Origin: JAICJC01 sp963709425
GTDB taxonomy: Bacteria > Actinomycetota > Thermoleophilia > Gaiellales > JAICJC01
Direction: 5' to 3'
Assembly: GCA_963709425.1 (NCBI GenBank)
Contig: CAVPWG010000001.1
Span: forward strand, 434,001-498,000
DNA: 64,000 nucleotides
Positions 1 to 6,500 of this stretch are shown piece after piece. Position numbers and translations under genes: made by a program. A model generated the notes under the pieces. That model did no database searches. It saw nothing but the letters and a program-made list of their open reading frames with translations, and was not told where the DNA came from. The stretch's first letter is position 1, and each line of letters begins with the position of its first letter.

Positions 1-107
1 TCGATCTCGGTGTGGATACCGAGGCTGCCGACGATCCGCGTGATGGGATCCCACGACATCTCCTTGACCATCACCTTCTGCTCGCGCGGCGTCTCAACCG
101 TCGCCAT
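1..107 (-). CDS. hhyL: [NiFe]-hydrogenase large subunit, group 1h (partial, N-terminus only)
   Basis: Only the first 35 codons lie in the window; the gene runs off the left edge. The ATG is at 107, three bases after the stop of the small-subunit gene. The visible residues include the block WDPITRIVGSLGIHTEID, the conserved start of [NiFe]-hydrogenase large subunits that precedes the first nickel-ligand motif (not in view). It would form the H2-activating heterodimer with the adjacent small subunit, and being last in the hyp operon fits co-expression with its maturation factors. Group 1h assignment rests mainly on the partner small subunit. Confidence 0.85.
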   Translation of the reverse strand, partial: MATVETPREQKVMVKEMSWDPITRIVGSLGIHTEI

Positions 108-110
108 GTG

Positions 111-1169
111 TCACCACCTCTTCTGGTAACCGGTCGTGAGCGTCTTGCCCTTGCGGCGCCACTCCGGTTCCTTGTCGTACTTGTTTGCGATGTGGCGCTT
201 GCGCATCGAGCGCACCATCGGCCCGTAGGCGATGCTTGCGAACTGCGATCCGCGCTTGCCCCACTTGTCGGGGTCCATGAACGGCATGAACTTGTCCGGG
301 AACCCGGGCATCGTGCATGCCATGCAGATGCCGCCGACGTTCGGGCACCCGCCGATCCCGTTCACCCACCCGCGCACCGGCACGTTGCACTTCACGACCG
401 GGCCCTTGCAGCCCAGCTTCACCATGCACCGGTGGTCGGAGCCGTACTCGGTCGCGTAGTCGCCTTCCTCCGCGAACCCGGCCCGGTTACAGCTCTCGCG
501 GACAGTCCTGCCGAAGAGCCACTTGGGCCGCAGCGCCTCGTCGAGCTCCGGTGCGGGCGCGAGCCCTGCGAGGTGGAGCGCCAGGTAGAGGAGCACCTCG
601 GTCATGTTGTCGGGCTGGGCAGGGCAGCCGGGAATGCAGACGATCGGGAGGCCGGCCTTCGACTTCCAGCTCCAACCGAGGTAGTCGGGGATGCCCATCG
701 CCCCGGTCGGGTTGTTCTTCATCGCCGGGATGCCGCCGTAGGTCGCGCACGTGCCGACGGCGACGACGGCGGCCGCCTTGGGCGCCAGCCGGTCCATCCA
801 CTCGTTCATCGTGATGGGCTGGCCGGTCTCGGGATTGACGGCGAACCCGGTCCAGTACCCGTCGCCGTTGATCTCCTCGTTGCCGAGCGAGCCCTCGATC
901 ACGAGCACGAAGGGGTCGAGCTTGCCCTCCTCGGCATCGAACCACGCCTGGGCGTACTCCTGGCCGTTCATGTAGTCGATCACCTGGTTATGGATCACGA
1001 CCTTCGGCATGCCCGGGATCGCCTGCAGGATGATGTCCTCGAGGCTGGGGTTGGTGGCCGACGTCATGGCCACCGAGTCGCCTTCGCAGCTGAGGCCCGT
1101 CGTCATCCAGAGGACGTGTGCGGTGACCGCCTCGGTCTTCTTGTGCTCCGCGTACACCGTGCTCGCCAT
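111..1169 (-). CDS. hhyS: [NiFe]-hydrogenase small subunit, group 1h (actinobacterial high-affinity type)
   Basis: 352 aa electron-transfer subunit of a [NiFe] uptake hydrogenase that passes electrons from the Ni-Fe site through Fe-S clusters. Proximal-cluster ligands appear to be C28, D31, C141 and C182: the motif SCEGDS has Asp where standard hydrogenases have the second Cys, a known trait of the O2-tolerant actinobacterial (group 1h) enzymes. Further Cys at 227, 248, 254 and 261, 275, 282, 285 suit the distal and medial clusters. At the usual distal-cluster His position there is Arg (R224, TVRESC). No Tat signal is visible, so a cytoplasmic or membrane-peripheral location is likely. It lies 18 bases after hypE and 3 bases before the large subunit. 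Group 1h enzymes typically scavenge atmospheric H2. Confidence 0.93.
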   Translation of the reverse strand: MASTVYAEHKKTEAVTAHVLWMTTGLSCEGDSVAMTSATNPSLEDIILQAIPGMPKVVIHNQVIDYMNGQEYAQAWFDAEEGKLDPFVLVIEGSLGNEEINGDGYWTGFAVNPETGQPITMNEWMDRLAPKAAAVVAVGTCATYGGIPAMKNNPTGAMGIPDYLGWSWKSKAGLPIVCIPGCPAQPDNMTEVLLYLALHLAGLAPAPELDEALRPKWLFGRTVRESCNRAGFAEEGDYATEYGSDHRCMVKLGCKGPVVKCNVPVRGWVNGIGGCPNVGGICMACTMPGFPDKFMPFMDPDKWGKRGSQFASIAYGPMVRSMRKRHIANKYDKEPEWRRKGKTLTTGYQKRW

Positions 1170-1187
1170 AGCGTCTCCTCTCTCGCC

Positions 1188-2282
1188 TCAACAGATCCGC
1201 GGCAGCGGGTCGCCCACCAGCTGATCCATCACTCGCCGTCCGCCAAAGCTCGTCTCCACCAGGACCATCGAGGGCGGCTCGGTCTTGACCTCACCGATCT
1301 CGACGGCGTCTTCGCAGCCGGGCACCGCTCGAAGCGCCGCCAGCGCCGCCTCCGCCGCCTCGGGAGCGACGAACGCGACCAGCTTGCCCTCGTTGGCCAC
1401 GTACATCGGGTCGATCCCGAGGATCTCCGCCGCTCCGGCGACCGCCGGCTTGACCGGGACGGCGCTCTCGCGGACCACCATCGCGACACCTGACGCACGG
1501 GCCAGCTCGTTCAGCACCGAGGCCACCCCGCCCCGGGTCGCATCGCGGATGCAGCGCTGCTCGGGGCCGGCCGCGTCAAGCAGCGCGTCGACCGCCGGCC
1601 ACAGGGAGCGGGTGTCGGACTCGATCGCCGCGTCGAGCTCGAACTCGTTCCGCGCGAGCATGATCGCCGTGCCGTGCTCGCCGATGCTCCCCGACAGGAT
1701 GATTCGGTCGCCGGGGCGAAGCGCTGACGGTGACAGCGCGGCGCGCGGGTCACGCCGGCCGATGCCCGCCGTGCACACGTACATCCCATCGGCGTGGCCG
1801 CGCTCGACCACCTTCGTATCCCCGGCGACGATCTCGACCTGGGCTGCGGCCGCGGCGGCGGCGATCGCGGCAACCTCGGCTCGCAGCACATCCGCCTCGA
1901 GCCCTTCCTCGAGCACGAGCGAGAGCGTGAGCGCAAGCGGTCTCGCTCCCGACACGGCCAGGTCATTCACGGTCCCGTTGACGGCGAGATCGCCGATGGA
2001 GCCGCCCGGGAACCGCAGCGGCTTCACGACGTAGGAATCGGTCGTGAACGCCAGCGCGGTGCCGTCGACGAGGACTTCCCCGGCGTCGGCCATCCGGGCC
2101 AGCGTCTCGCCGCCGAACGCCGGCACGAAGAGGCCCTCGATCAGGCCCTGGGTCGCCTTCCCCCCGGCGCCGTGCGCCATCGTGATCTGCGCATCGCGGA
2201 ACTTGGCGCGCCGGCCGCGGACGTTCTCGATCAGGCCCAGGACATGCTGCTCCCGGTCTGAGACCGCGGCGCGGTCGCCCAT
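1188..2282 (-). CDS. hypE: Hydrogenase maturation factor HypE (carbamoyl dehydratase)
   Basis: 364 aa. HypE dehydrates the carbamoyl group that HypF transfers to its C-terminal cysteine, giving the thiocyanate that becomes the CN ligand of the NiFe site. The protein ends in PRIC, the diagnostic C-terminal Cys. The N-terminal part has the PurM/AIR-synthase-like ATP site (TMAHGAGGKAT, then FTTDSYVV and GDTKVVERG). The ATG at 2282 shares one base with the hypD stop (TGATG), indicating translational coupling. A longer open frame upstream is only a shadow of hypD. No hypA, hypB or hypF is in view; they may lie beyond the left edge or elsewhere. Confidence 0.95.
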   Translation of the reverse strand: MGDRAAVSDREQHVLGLIENVRGRRAKFRDAQITMAHGAGGKATQGLIEGLFVPAFGGETLARMADAGEVLVDGTALAFTTDSYVVKPLRFPGGSIGDLAVNGTVNDLAVSGARPLALTLSLVLEEGLEADVLRAEVAAIAAAAAAAQVEIVAGDTKVVERGHADGMYVCTAGIGRRDPRAALSPSALRPGDRIILSGSIGEHGTAIMLARNEFELDAAIESDTRSLWPAVDALLDAAGPEQRCIRDATRGGVASVLNELARASGVAMVVRESAVPVKPAVAGAAEILGIDPMYVANEGKLVAFVAPEAAEAALAALRAVPGCEDAVEIGEVKTEPPSMVLVETSFGGRRVMDQLVGDPLPRIC

Positions 2283-3397
2283 CACACCACCTCCCGCTCG
2301 CGCGCGAAGCGGCCGAAGTTGTAGTACGCCGCGCACGCTCCCTCGGACGAGACCATGCACGTGCCTATCGGCCGCTCGGGCGTGCACGCCGTGCCGAAGA
2401 CCTTGCACTCCCACGGCTTGATCACGCCCTTCAGCACCTCGCCGCACTGGCACGCCTTGGGGTCGGCCACCCGCACGCCGGGGACGCTGAACCGCCGCTC
2501 GGCGTCCATGTCCGCGTACGCCTCCGACAGCTTGAGGCCGCTGTGCGAGATGAAGCCGAGGCCCCGCCACTCGAAGTGCGGCCTGAGCTCGAACACCTCC
2601 GCCATCACCTCGAGCGCGCGCAGGTTGCCCTCGTACGGAACGACGCGCTTGTACTGATTCTCGACCTCGCAGCGGCCGTCCGCCAGCTGGCGCAGGACCA
2701 TCGCGATGGACTGGAGGATGTCGAGCGGCTCGAAGCCGGAGATCACCACAGGCTTGGCGTAGTCGGCGGGGATGAACTCGAACGGCCGGGCGCCCACGAC
2801 GGTCGACACGTGGCCGGGCCCGATGAACCCGTCGAGGCGCAGGTCCGGGGACTCGAGCAGCGCGCGCAGCGGCGGCACGATGGTCACGTGGCTGCACATG
2901 CACGAGAAGTTCGTGACGCCGTCGGCGCGTGCGCGCTTCAGGGTGAGCGCGGTCGACGGCGCCGTTGTCTCGAAGCCGATCGCATAGAAGACGACCTGGC
3001 GGTCGGGGTTCTCCTTGGCGATGCGAAGCGCGTCGAGCGGCGAGTAGACCATCCGCACGTCGGCGCCGGCGGCCTTGGCGTCGAGCAGCGTCCCGTTCGA
3101 GCCGGGAACGCGCAGCATGTCGCCGAAGCAGGTGAAGATGACGCCCTCGGCGTGGGCGACCGCGATGCCGTCGTCGACGCGCCCCATAGGGATCACGCAG
3201 ACGGGGCACCCGGGGCCGTGGACGAGCTCGACGTTCGTCGGCAGGAGGTCGTCGACGCCGTACTTGTAGATCGAGTGGGTGTGCCCGCCGCACACCTCCA
3301 TCACCTTGTAGCGCCGGCCCGGCTCGACGAGCGACATGATCTCTCCCGCCACGGCCCTGCCGAGAGCAGCGTCGCGGAACTCGTCGACGAACTTCAC
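2282..3397 (-). CDS. hypD: Hydrogenase maturation factor HypD
   Basis: 371 aa. HypD is the [4Fe-4S] scaffold on which, together with HypC, the Fe(CN)2CO unit is assembled. Visible family motifs are VCGGHTHSI near residue 45, GPGCPVC near 73, the ETTAPSTA segment and the C-terminal cysteines in CQCGEVLKG and SSEGACAAYY. I chose GTG at 3397 (VKFVDEFRD) because HypD proteins begin at this point and because it forms a GTGA overlap with the preceding HypC-like gene. The longer frame to 3526 reads through that gene out of phase. Confidence 0.94.
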   Translation of the reverse strand: MKFVDEFRDAALGRAVAGEIMSLVEPGRRYKVMEVCGGHTHSIYKYGVDDLLPTNVELVHGPGCPVCVIPMGRVDDGIAVAHAEGVIFTCFGDMLRVPGSNGTLLDAKAAGADVRMVYSPLDALRIAKENPDRQVVFYAIGFETTAPSTALTLKRARADGVTNFSCMCSHVTIVPPLRALLESPDLRLDGFIGPGHVSTVVGARPFEFIPADYAKPVVISGFEPLDILQSIAMVLRQLADGRCEVENQYKRVVPYEGNLRALEVMAEVFELRPHFEWRGLGFISHSGLKLSEAYADMDAERRFSVPGVRVADPKACQCGEVLKGVIKPWECKVFGTACTPERPIGTCMVSSEGACAAYYNFGRFAREREVV

Positions 3398-3642
3398 GCC
3401 GCGGCTCCGCTCGAGTGCAGCCACGCGATCGCGACGCCGGCATGCACGAGCACGCGGTCGCCGTCGGCCACCGGGCCGAGCAGCGCGGTCTCGACCGTGG
3501 TCTCGACACCCGCGTCGTCGGTGCACGAGGCGAGCCCCTGGGTCGCATCGACCCGAACGACGGTCATCGGGACGCCGTCGTCGCCGCAGGTGATGCAGTG
3601 GTCGCTCGAGCAGGCTTCGGCCGGTGGGGACGGATCGGTCAT
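3394..3642 (-). CDS. HypC/HupF-type hydrogenase assembly chaperone, second copy
   Basis: 82 aa. The sequence resembles the HypC family in its beta-barrel region (DGVPMTVV, GDRVLVHAGVAIAWL) but lacks the MCLAIPG start. Instead it has a ~15-residue extension and the motif HCITCGDD. HypC needs a Cys directly after the initiator Met for Fe binding, so this copy must work differently, perhaps as a dedicated partner for HypD or for one of the two small-subunit systems here. It overlaps hypC upstream (ATGA at 3639-3642) and hypD downstream (GTGA), so it is a genuine member of the operon. Confidence 0.85.
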   Translation of the reverse strand: MTDPSPPAEACSSDHCITCGDDGVPMTVVRVDATQGLASCTDDAGVETTVETALLGPVADGDRVLVHAGVAIAWLHSSGAAA

Positions 3643-3917
3643 TCGATCACGCTGGCCTTGAGCTCTTCGAGCTCGCGTTCGTAGTCCTCACCCATCCGCT
3701 CGAGCAGGTCGCGCGTCGCGCGCGCCTCCTCCTCGTCGACCTGCGAGATCGCAAAACCGACGTGGATCAGCACCCAGTCGCCGGGGCCGACCCCCGTTCC
3801 CTCGGCGTCGAGCAGGCCGATGTTGACGTTGCGTCGCACGCCCGCGACCTCGACCTTGGCCAGGCGACGCTCATCGTCGACCAACTCCATGATCTGCCCC
3901 GGGATCGCGAGACACAT
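3639..3917 (-). CDS. hypC: Hydrogenase maturation chaperone HypC
   Basis: 92 aa. Starts MCLAIPGQI, the hallmark of HypC in which Cys2 binds the Fe(CN)2CO fragment and delivers it with HypD to the large subunit. The GDWVLIHVGFAI segment is the conserved core. The ATG at 3917 is chosen by this motif; the open frame extends upstream to 3980 but that part does not match the family. The C-terminus is acidic and helical. It is the first gene of the hyp-hhy operon, facing the divergently transcribed regulator across a region with two palindromes. Confidence 0.95.
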   Translation of the reverse strand: MCLAIPGQIMELVDDERRLAKVEVAGVRRNVNIGLLDAEGTGVGPGDWVLIHVGFAISQVDEEEARATRDLLERMGEDYERELEELKASVIE

Positions 3918-4034
3918 ATGGACAGAAACCCCTTCTCTGATCTGGTCGCACTGGCTCGTCGCCGGCCTGCATACGGCCACGCGTCGACGAATCAGGGCTG
4001 TTCTACCACGGAGACTGGCCGCTCAATATTGTGG

Positions 4035-4075
4035 GGTAATTGCGATTACCAGGGGCATGGGTAACCCTGATTACC
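4035..4075. promoter_or_regulatory. Two copies of a 16-bp palindromic operator
   Basis: Site 1 (4035-4050) reads GGTAATTGCGATTACC and site 2 (4060-4075) GGTAACCCTGATTACC. Each has GGTAA/TTACC arms around a six-base centre, and their starts are 25 bp apart. They lie between the divergent hypC and the Crp/Fnr-like gene, upstream of the regulator's putative promoter. A Crp/Fnr dimer is the obvious candidate ligand, although the half-site differs from both E. coli FNR and CRP boxes. Binding is inferred. Confidence 0.6.
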
Positions 4076-4083
4076 ACCTCTCT

Positions 4084-4113
4084 TTGAGCCCACCGGCCAA
4101 ACGGGTTTAGACT
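4084..4113 (+). promoter_or_regulatory. Putative promoter of the Crp-like regulator / orphan small-subunit operon
   Basis: TTGAGC at 4084-4089 and TAGACT at 4108-4113 with 18 bp spacing fit a housekeeping promoter reading rightward. The operator pair ends 8 bp before the -35 box, a position compatible with activation or with autoregulation. Confidence 0.5.
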
Positions 4114-4159
4114 CGCGGGACACGTCGAGGGAGCGGCGATTTTCGACGACGGCCCAGAG

Positions 4160-4987
4160 GTGCTTGGAGGACACGGCTCACGCTGGGCTGGGCTCTCCGC
4201 CAGCGCGCGGAGGCCCGACTCGCCTCCTCTCTACTGCTACGTCCTCGACGCTGACGACGACCTCGCGCAGGTGCTGGACGTCCGGACGGGATTCGCCGCG
4301 CGTCAGCTCGCGACGGCCCGGGCCGTCGACGCGCAGCCGGGCGAATGCGATCTCGAGCCCTGGTTCGTGGCCGCCGGGCACGGGCCCGGGCTCCTGCTCC
4401 TCGACGGACTGCTCGCCGTTCACACGCGGATCGTCGACCGGACCGTGACCGAGCTCGTCGGGGCCGGCGACCTGCTACAGCCGGCCAGGCACCGGGCCGA
4501 CGAGATGGTCGAGCGGGCCACCACCTGGCGCGCGCTCCGAACGACGCGGTTCGCGCTCCTCGACGAGGAGTTCGACCAGCGCGTGCTGCCCTGGCCCCAG
4601 ATCGCCCACGCCCTGCTTCGCCGCGCGGAGCGGCGCACGGCGGACCTCGACGCCGTCCGGGCGATCTCGTGCCAGCCGCGGCTAGCCGTGCGGCTCGTGC
4701 TCCTGTTCTGGCACCTCGCGGGCCGCTGGGGTCGGGTCGAGTCCACCGGCATCCGGCTCTCACTCCCGCTCACCCACCGCCTGCTCGGCCAGCTCGTCTC
4801 GGCGGAGCGGCCGTCCGTCACGCACGCCCTCACACGTCTGGCCGATGCCAGGCTCGTCACCGGCACACCTGGGGACTGGCACCTGCACGGCAGGCTCGAC
4901 GAGCACCTCGACTCGCTGATCGAGCGCACGGCGCATCTGGATTCCGGCGGCCGCGAGCGCGCCGGAGGCTCCGGGCAAGTGGCGTGA
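4160..4987 (+). CDS. Crp/Fnr-family transcriptional regulator
   Basis: 275 aa. The middle part (FVAAGHGPGLLLLDGLLAV, then TVTELVGAGDLLQP) matches the beta-roll of the cyclic-nucleotide-binding/Crp fold as found in actinobacterial Crp-like proteins. The C-terminal third (LTHRLLGQLVSAERPSVTHA, RLADARLV) is the HTH_CRP winged helix. No Fnr-type N-terminal Cys cluster is seen, so the signal is unknown. The GTG at 4160 lacks a good ribosome-binding site; the coding frame continues upstream to an ATT at 4139 preceded by GAGGGAG, so the start is uncertain. It is divergent from the hyp-hhy operon and 4 bases before the orphan hydrogenase subunit, so it probably controls one or both. Confidence 0.85.
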   Translation: MLGGHGSRWAGLSASARRPDSPPLYCYVLDADDDLAQVLDVRTGFAARQLATARAVDAQPGECDLEPWFVAAGHGPGLLLLDGLLAVHTRIVDRTVTELVGAGDLLQPARHRADEMVERATTWRALRTTRFALLDEEFDQRVLPWPQIAHALLRRAERRTADLDAVRAISCQPRLAVRLVLLFWHLAGRWGRVESTGIRLSLPLTHRLLGQLVSAERPSVTHALTRLADARLVTGTPGDWHLHGRLDEHLDSLIERTAHLDSGGRERAGGSGQVA

Positions 4988-4991
4988 GCGC

Positions 4992-6065
4992 GTGACGGCT
5001 CCGCTCGCGCCGCTCGCTCGTTCCCCGGCCGAGGGCCGGCCCGTCCACGTCCTCTGGATCACGAGCGGGCTCGGCTGCGACGGCGACTCGATCGCGATGA
5101 CCGCCGCGACCAACCCGACGCTCGAGGATCTGTTGCGAGGGTCGCTCCCGGGCATCCCGCCGATCGTGCTCTACAACCCCGTGTTCGCCTTCGAGACGGG
5201 CGACGACTTCATGCGCGCGTGGTACGACGCCGAAGCGGGCAAGCTCGACCCGTTCGTCCTCGTGCTCGAAGGCTCGGTGCCCAACGAGGGCGCCAGCGGC
5301 GACGGGCACTGGGCCGGTATGGGCGTCGACCGCGAGACCGGGCAGCCGATCCTGACCTGCAGCTGGATCGACCGGCTGACTCCGAAGGCCGCTGCGGTGC
5401 TCGCGATCGGCACGTGCGCCGCGTACGGCGGGATTCCCGCGATGCGAAACAACCCGACCGGCGCCATGGGACTCAGCGACTACCTGGGCTGGAGCTGGGA
5501 GTCCCGGCTCGGGATTCGGGTGGTGAACCTTCCCGGCTGCCCGGTGCAGCCGGACAACATCACGCAGACGCTCCTGCGCCTCGTGCTCCAGCTCGCGCAC
5601 GTGGCCCCGCCGATCGAGCTCGACGACCAGGGCCGCCCCGTCGAGATCTTCGGCCGCACGGTGCACGAGGGGTGCGACCGCGCCGGATTCGCGGACCAGG
5701 GCGAGTTCTCCGAGAGCCACGGCGACGGCCGCTGCCTGGTGAAGCTCGGCTGCAGCGGCCCCGTCGCCCGCTGCAACGTGCCGGTGCGGGGATGGGTGAA
5801 CGGCATCGGCGGGTGTCCGAACGTCGGCGGGATCTGTATGGCCTGCACGATGCCCGGCTTCCCTGACAAGTTCATGCCCTTCATGCAGCCCACGGCCGGC
5901 GCCACGCTCTATGCGAGGACGGCCAGGTTCGCCCACGGCCCGCTCGTCAAGCAGCTCCGCGAGCGGCGCATGCGCCGGAACTTCGACGTCGAGCCTGAGT
6001 GGAGGCGGCCTGGCGAGATCACAAGCGGCTACGAGCGGAAGGCAGCGAGCACGCTCACAGCATGA
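4992..6065 (+). CDS. Orphan second [NiFe]-hydrogenase small subunit, group 1h-like
   Basis: 357 aa, clearly paralogous to the small subunit at 111-1169; the region around residues 248-297 is almost identical. The proximal ligands match (C29, D32, C142, C183; motif GCDGDS), as do the later Cys (228, 248, 254, 261, 275, 282, 285). Unlike its paralogue it keeps the usual distal-cluster His (H225 in TVHEGC). No large-subunit gene follows: the next gene at 6116 is convergent. It is cotranscribed with a Crp-like regulator (4-base gap, GTG start). It may use the same large subunit under other conditions, or act with the regulator as an H2- or redox-sensing partner; both ideas are inference. All cluster ligands are intact, so it does not look like a decaying copy. 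Confidence 0.9.
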   Translation: MTAPLAPLARSPAEGRPVHVLWITSGLGCDGDSIAMTAATNPTLEDLLRGSLPGIPPIVLYNPVFAFETGDDFMRAWYDAEAGKLDPFVLVLEGSVPNEGASGDGHWAGMGVDRETGQPILTCSWIDRLTPKAAAVLAIGTCAAYGGIPAMRNNPTGAMGLSDYLGWSWESRLGIRVVNLPGCPVQPDNITQTLLRLVLQLAHVAPPIELDDQGRPVEIFGRTVHEGCDRAGFADQGEFSESHGDGRCLVKLGCSGPVARCNVPVRGWVNGIGGCPNVGGICMACTMPGFPDKFMPFMQPTAGATLYARTARFAHGPLVKQLRERRMRRNFDVEPEWRRPGEITSGYERKAASTLTA

Positions 6066-6115
6066 CCGTCCCGCACGGGGTGCGAGGGCGGCCCCTCGGC
6101 ATGGTCCGACCGAGG

Positions 6116-6466
6116 CTAGGCGCGCGCGTTGTCGAGGTACTGCAGCACGTCGTACGCGGCATGCTCGACGTCCTTGTGGCGCCACTCTGCCGCTCGATAG
6201 AGGCACGCGATCACGCCCATCCTGTGGACGCGGCGAAAATCGCCGTAGACGAAGGCGTGGCGGGCCTTTGTCCGGTCATTCGCTCCCTCGGTGAGCCCCA
6301 GGTGCCACGCGGCGTACTCGTCCCAGCTGTGCGCCCTCAGGAACGCGTCCTCCTCCCTCGCGGACGGCTGGACAGTGCCCCATTCGCTCGCGAGCACATA
6401 CTGGCGGGCGTCGATGAGCTTCCTGGCGTGCGCGACGGCACGTTCGTTCACGACGTATGACGCCAT
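6116..6466 (-). CDS. Conserved hypothetical protein
   Basis: 116 aa soluble protein, function not recognised. It is rich in aromatic and charged residues (SWDEYAAWHLGLTEGA, RHAFVYGDFRRVHR, YRAAEWRHKDVE), which looks like a compact helical protein. There is no signal peptide or membrane segment. I chose ATG 6466 (MASYVV); ATG 6478 adds four residues and the frame is open to 6535. It lies 34 bases after the stop of the MFS gene on the same strand and converges with the orphan hydrogenase subunit gene. Confidence 0.7.
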   Translation of the reverse strand: MASYVVNERAVAHARKLIDARQYVLASEWGTVQPSAREEDAFLRAHSWDEYAAWHLGLTEGANDRTKARHAFVYGDFRRVHRMGVIACLYRAAEWRHKDVEHAAYDVLQYLDNARA

Positions 6467-6500
6467 CGCCGTCCGCATGCCCTGCGAGTCGATCCGTGAA

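Noticed and set aside
12..1493. Long plus-strand open frame opposite the hydrogenase genes
   Set aside because: Composition is Arg/His/Leu-rich antisense of hhyS and hypE with no domain; a GC-driven shadow frame.
1188..3548. 786-codon frame as a HypD-HypE fusion
   Set aside because: Only its second half (from 2282) is HypE in frame; HypD is in another frame with its own stop overlapping the hypE start.
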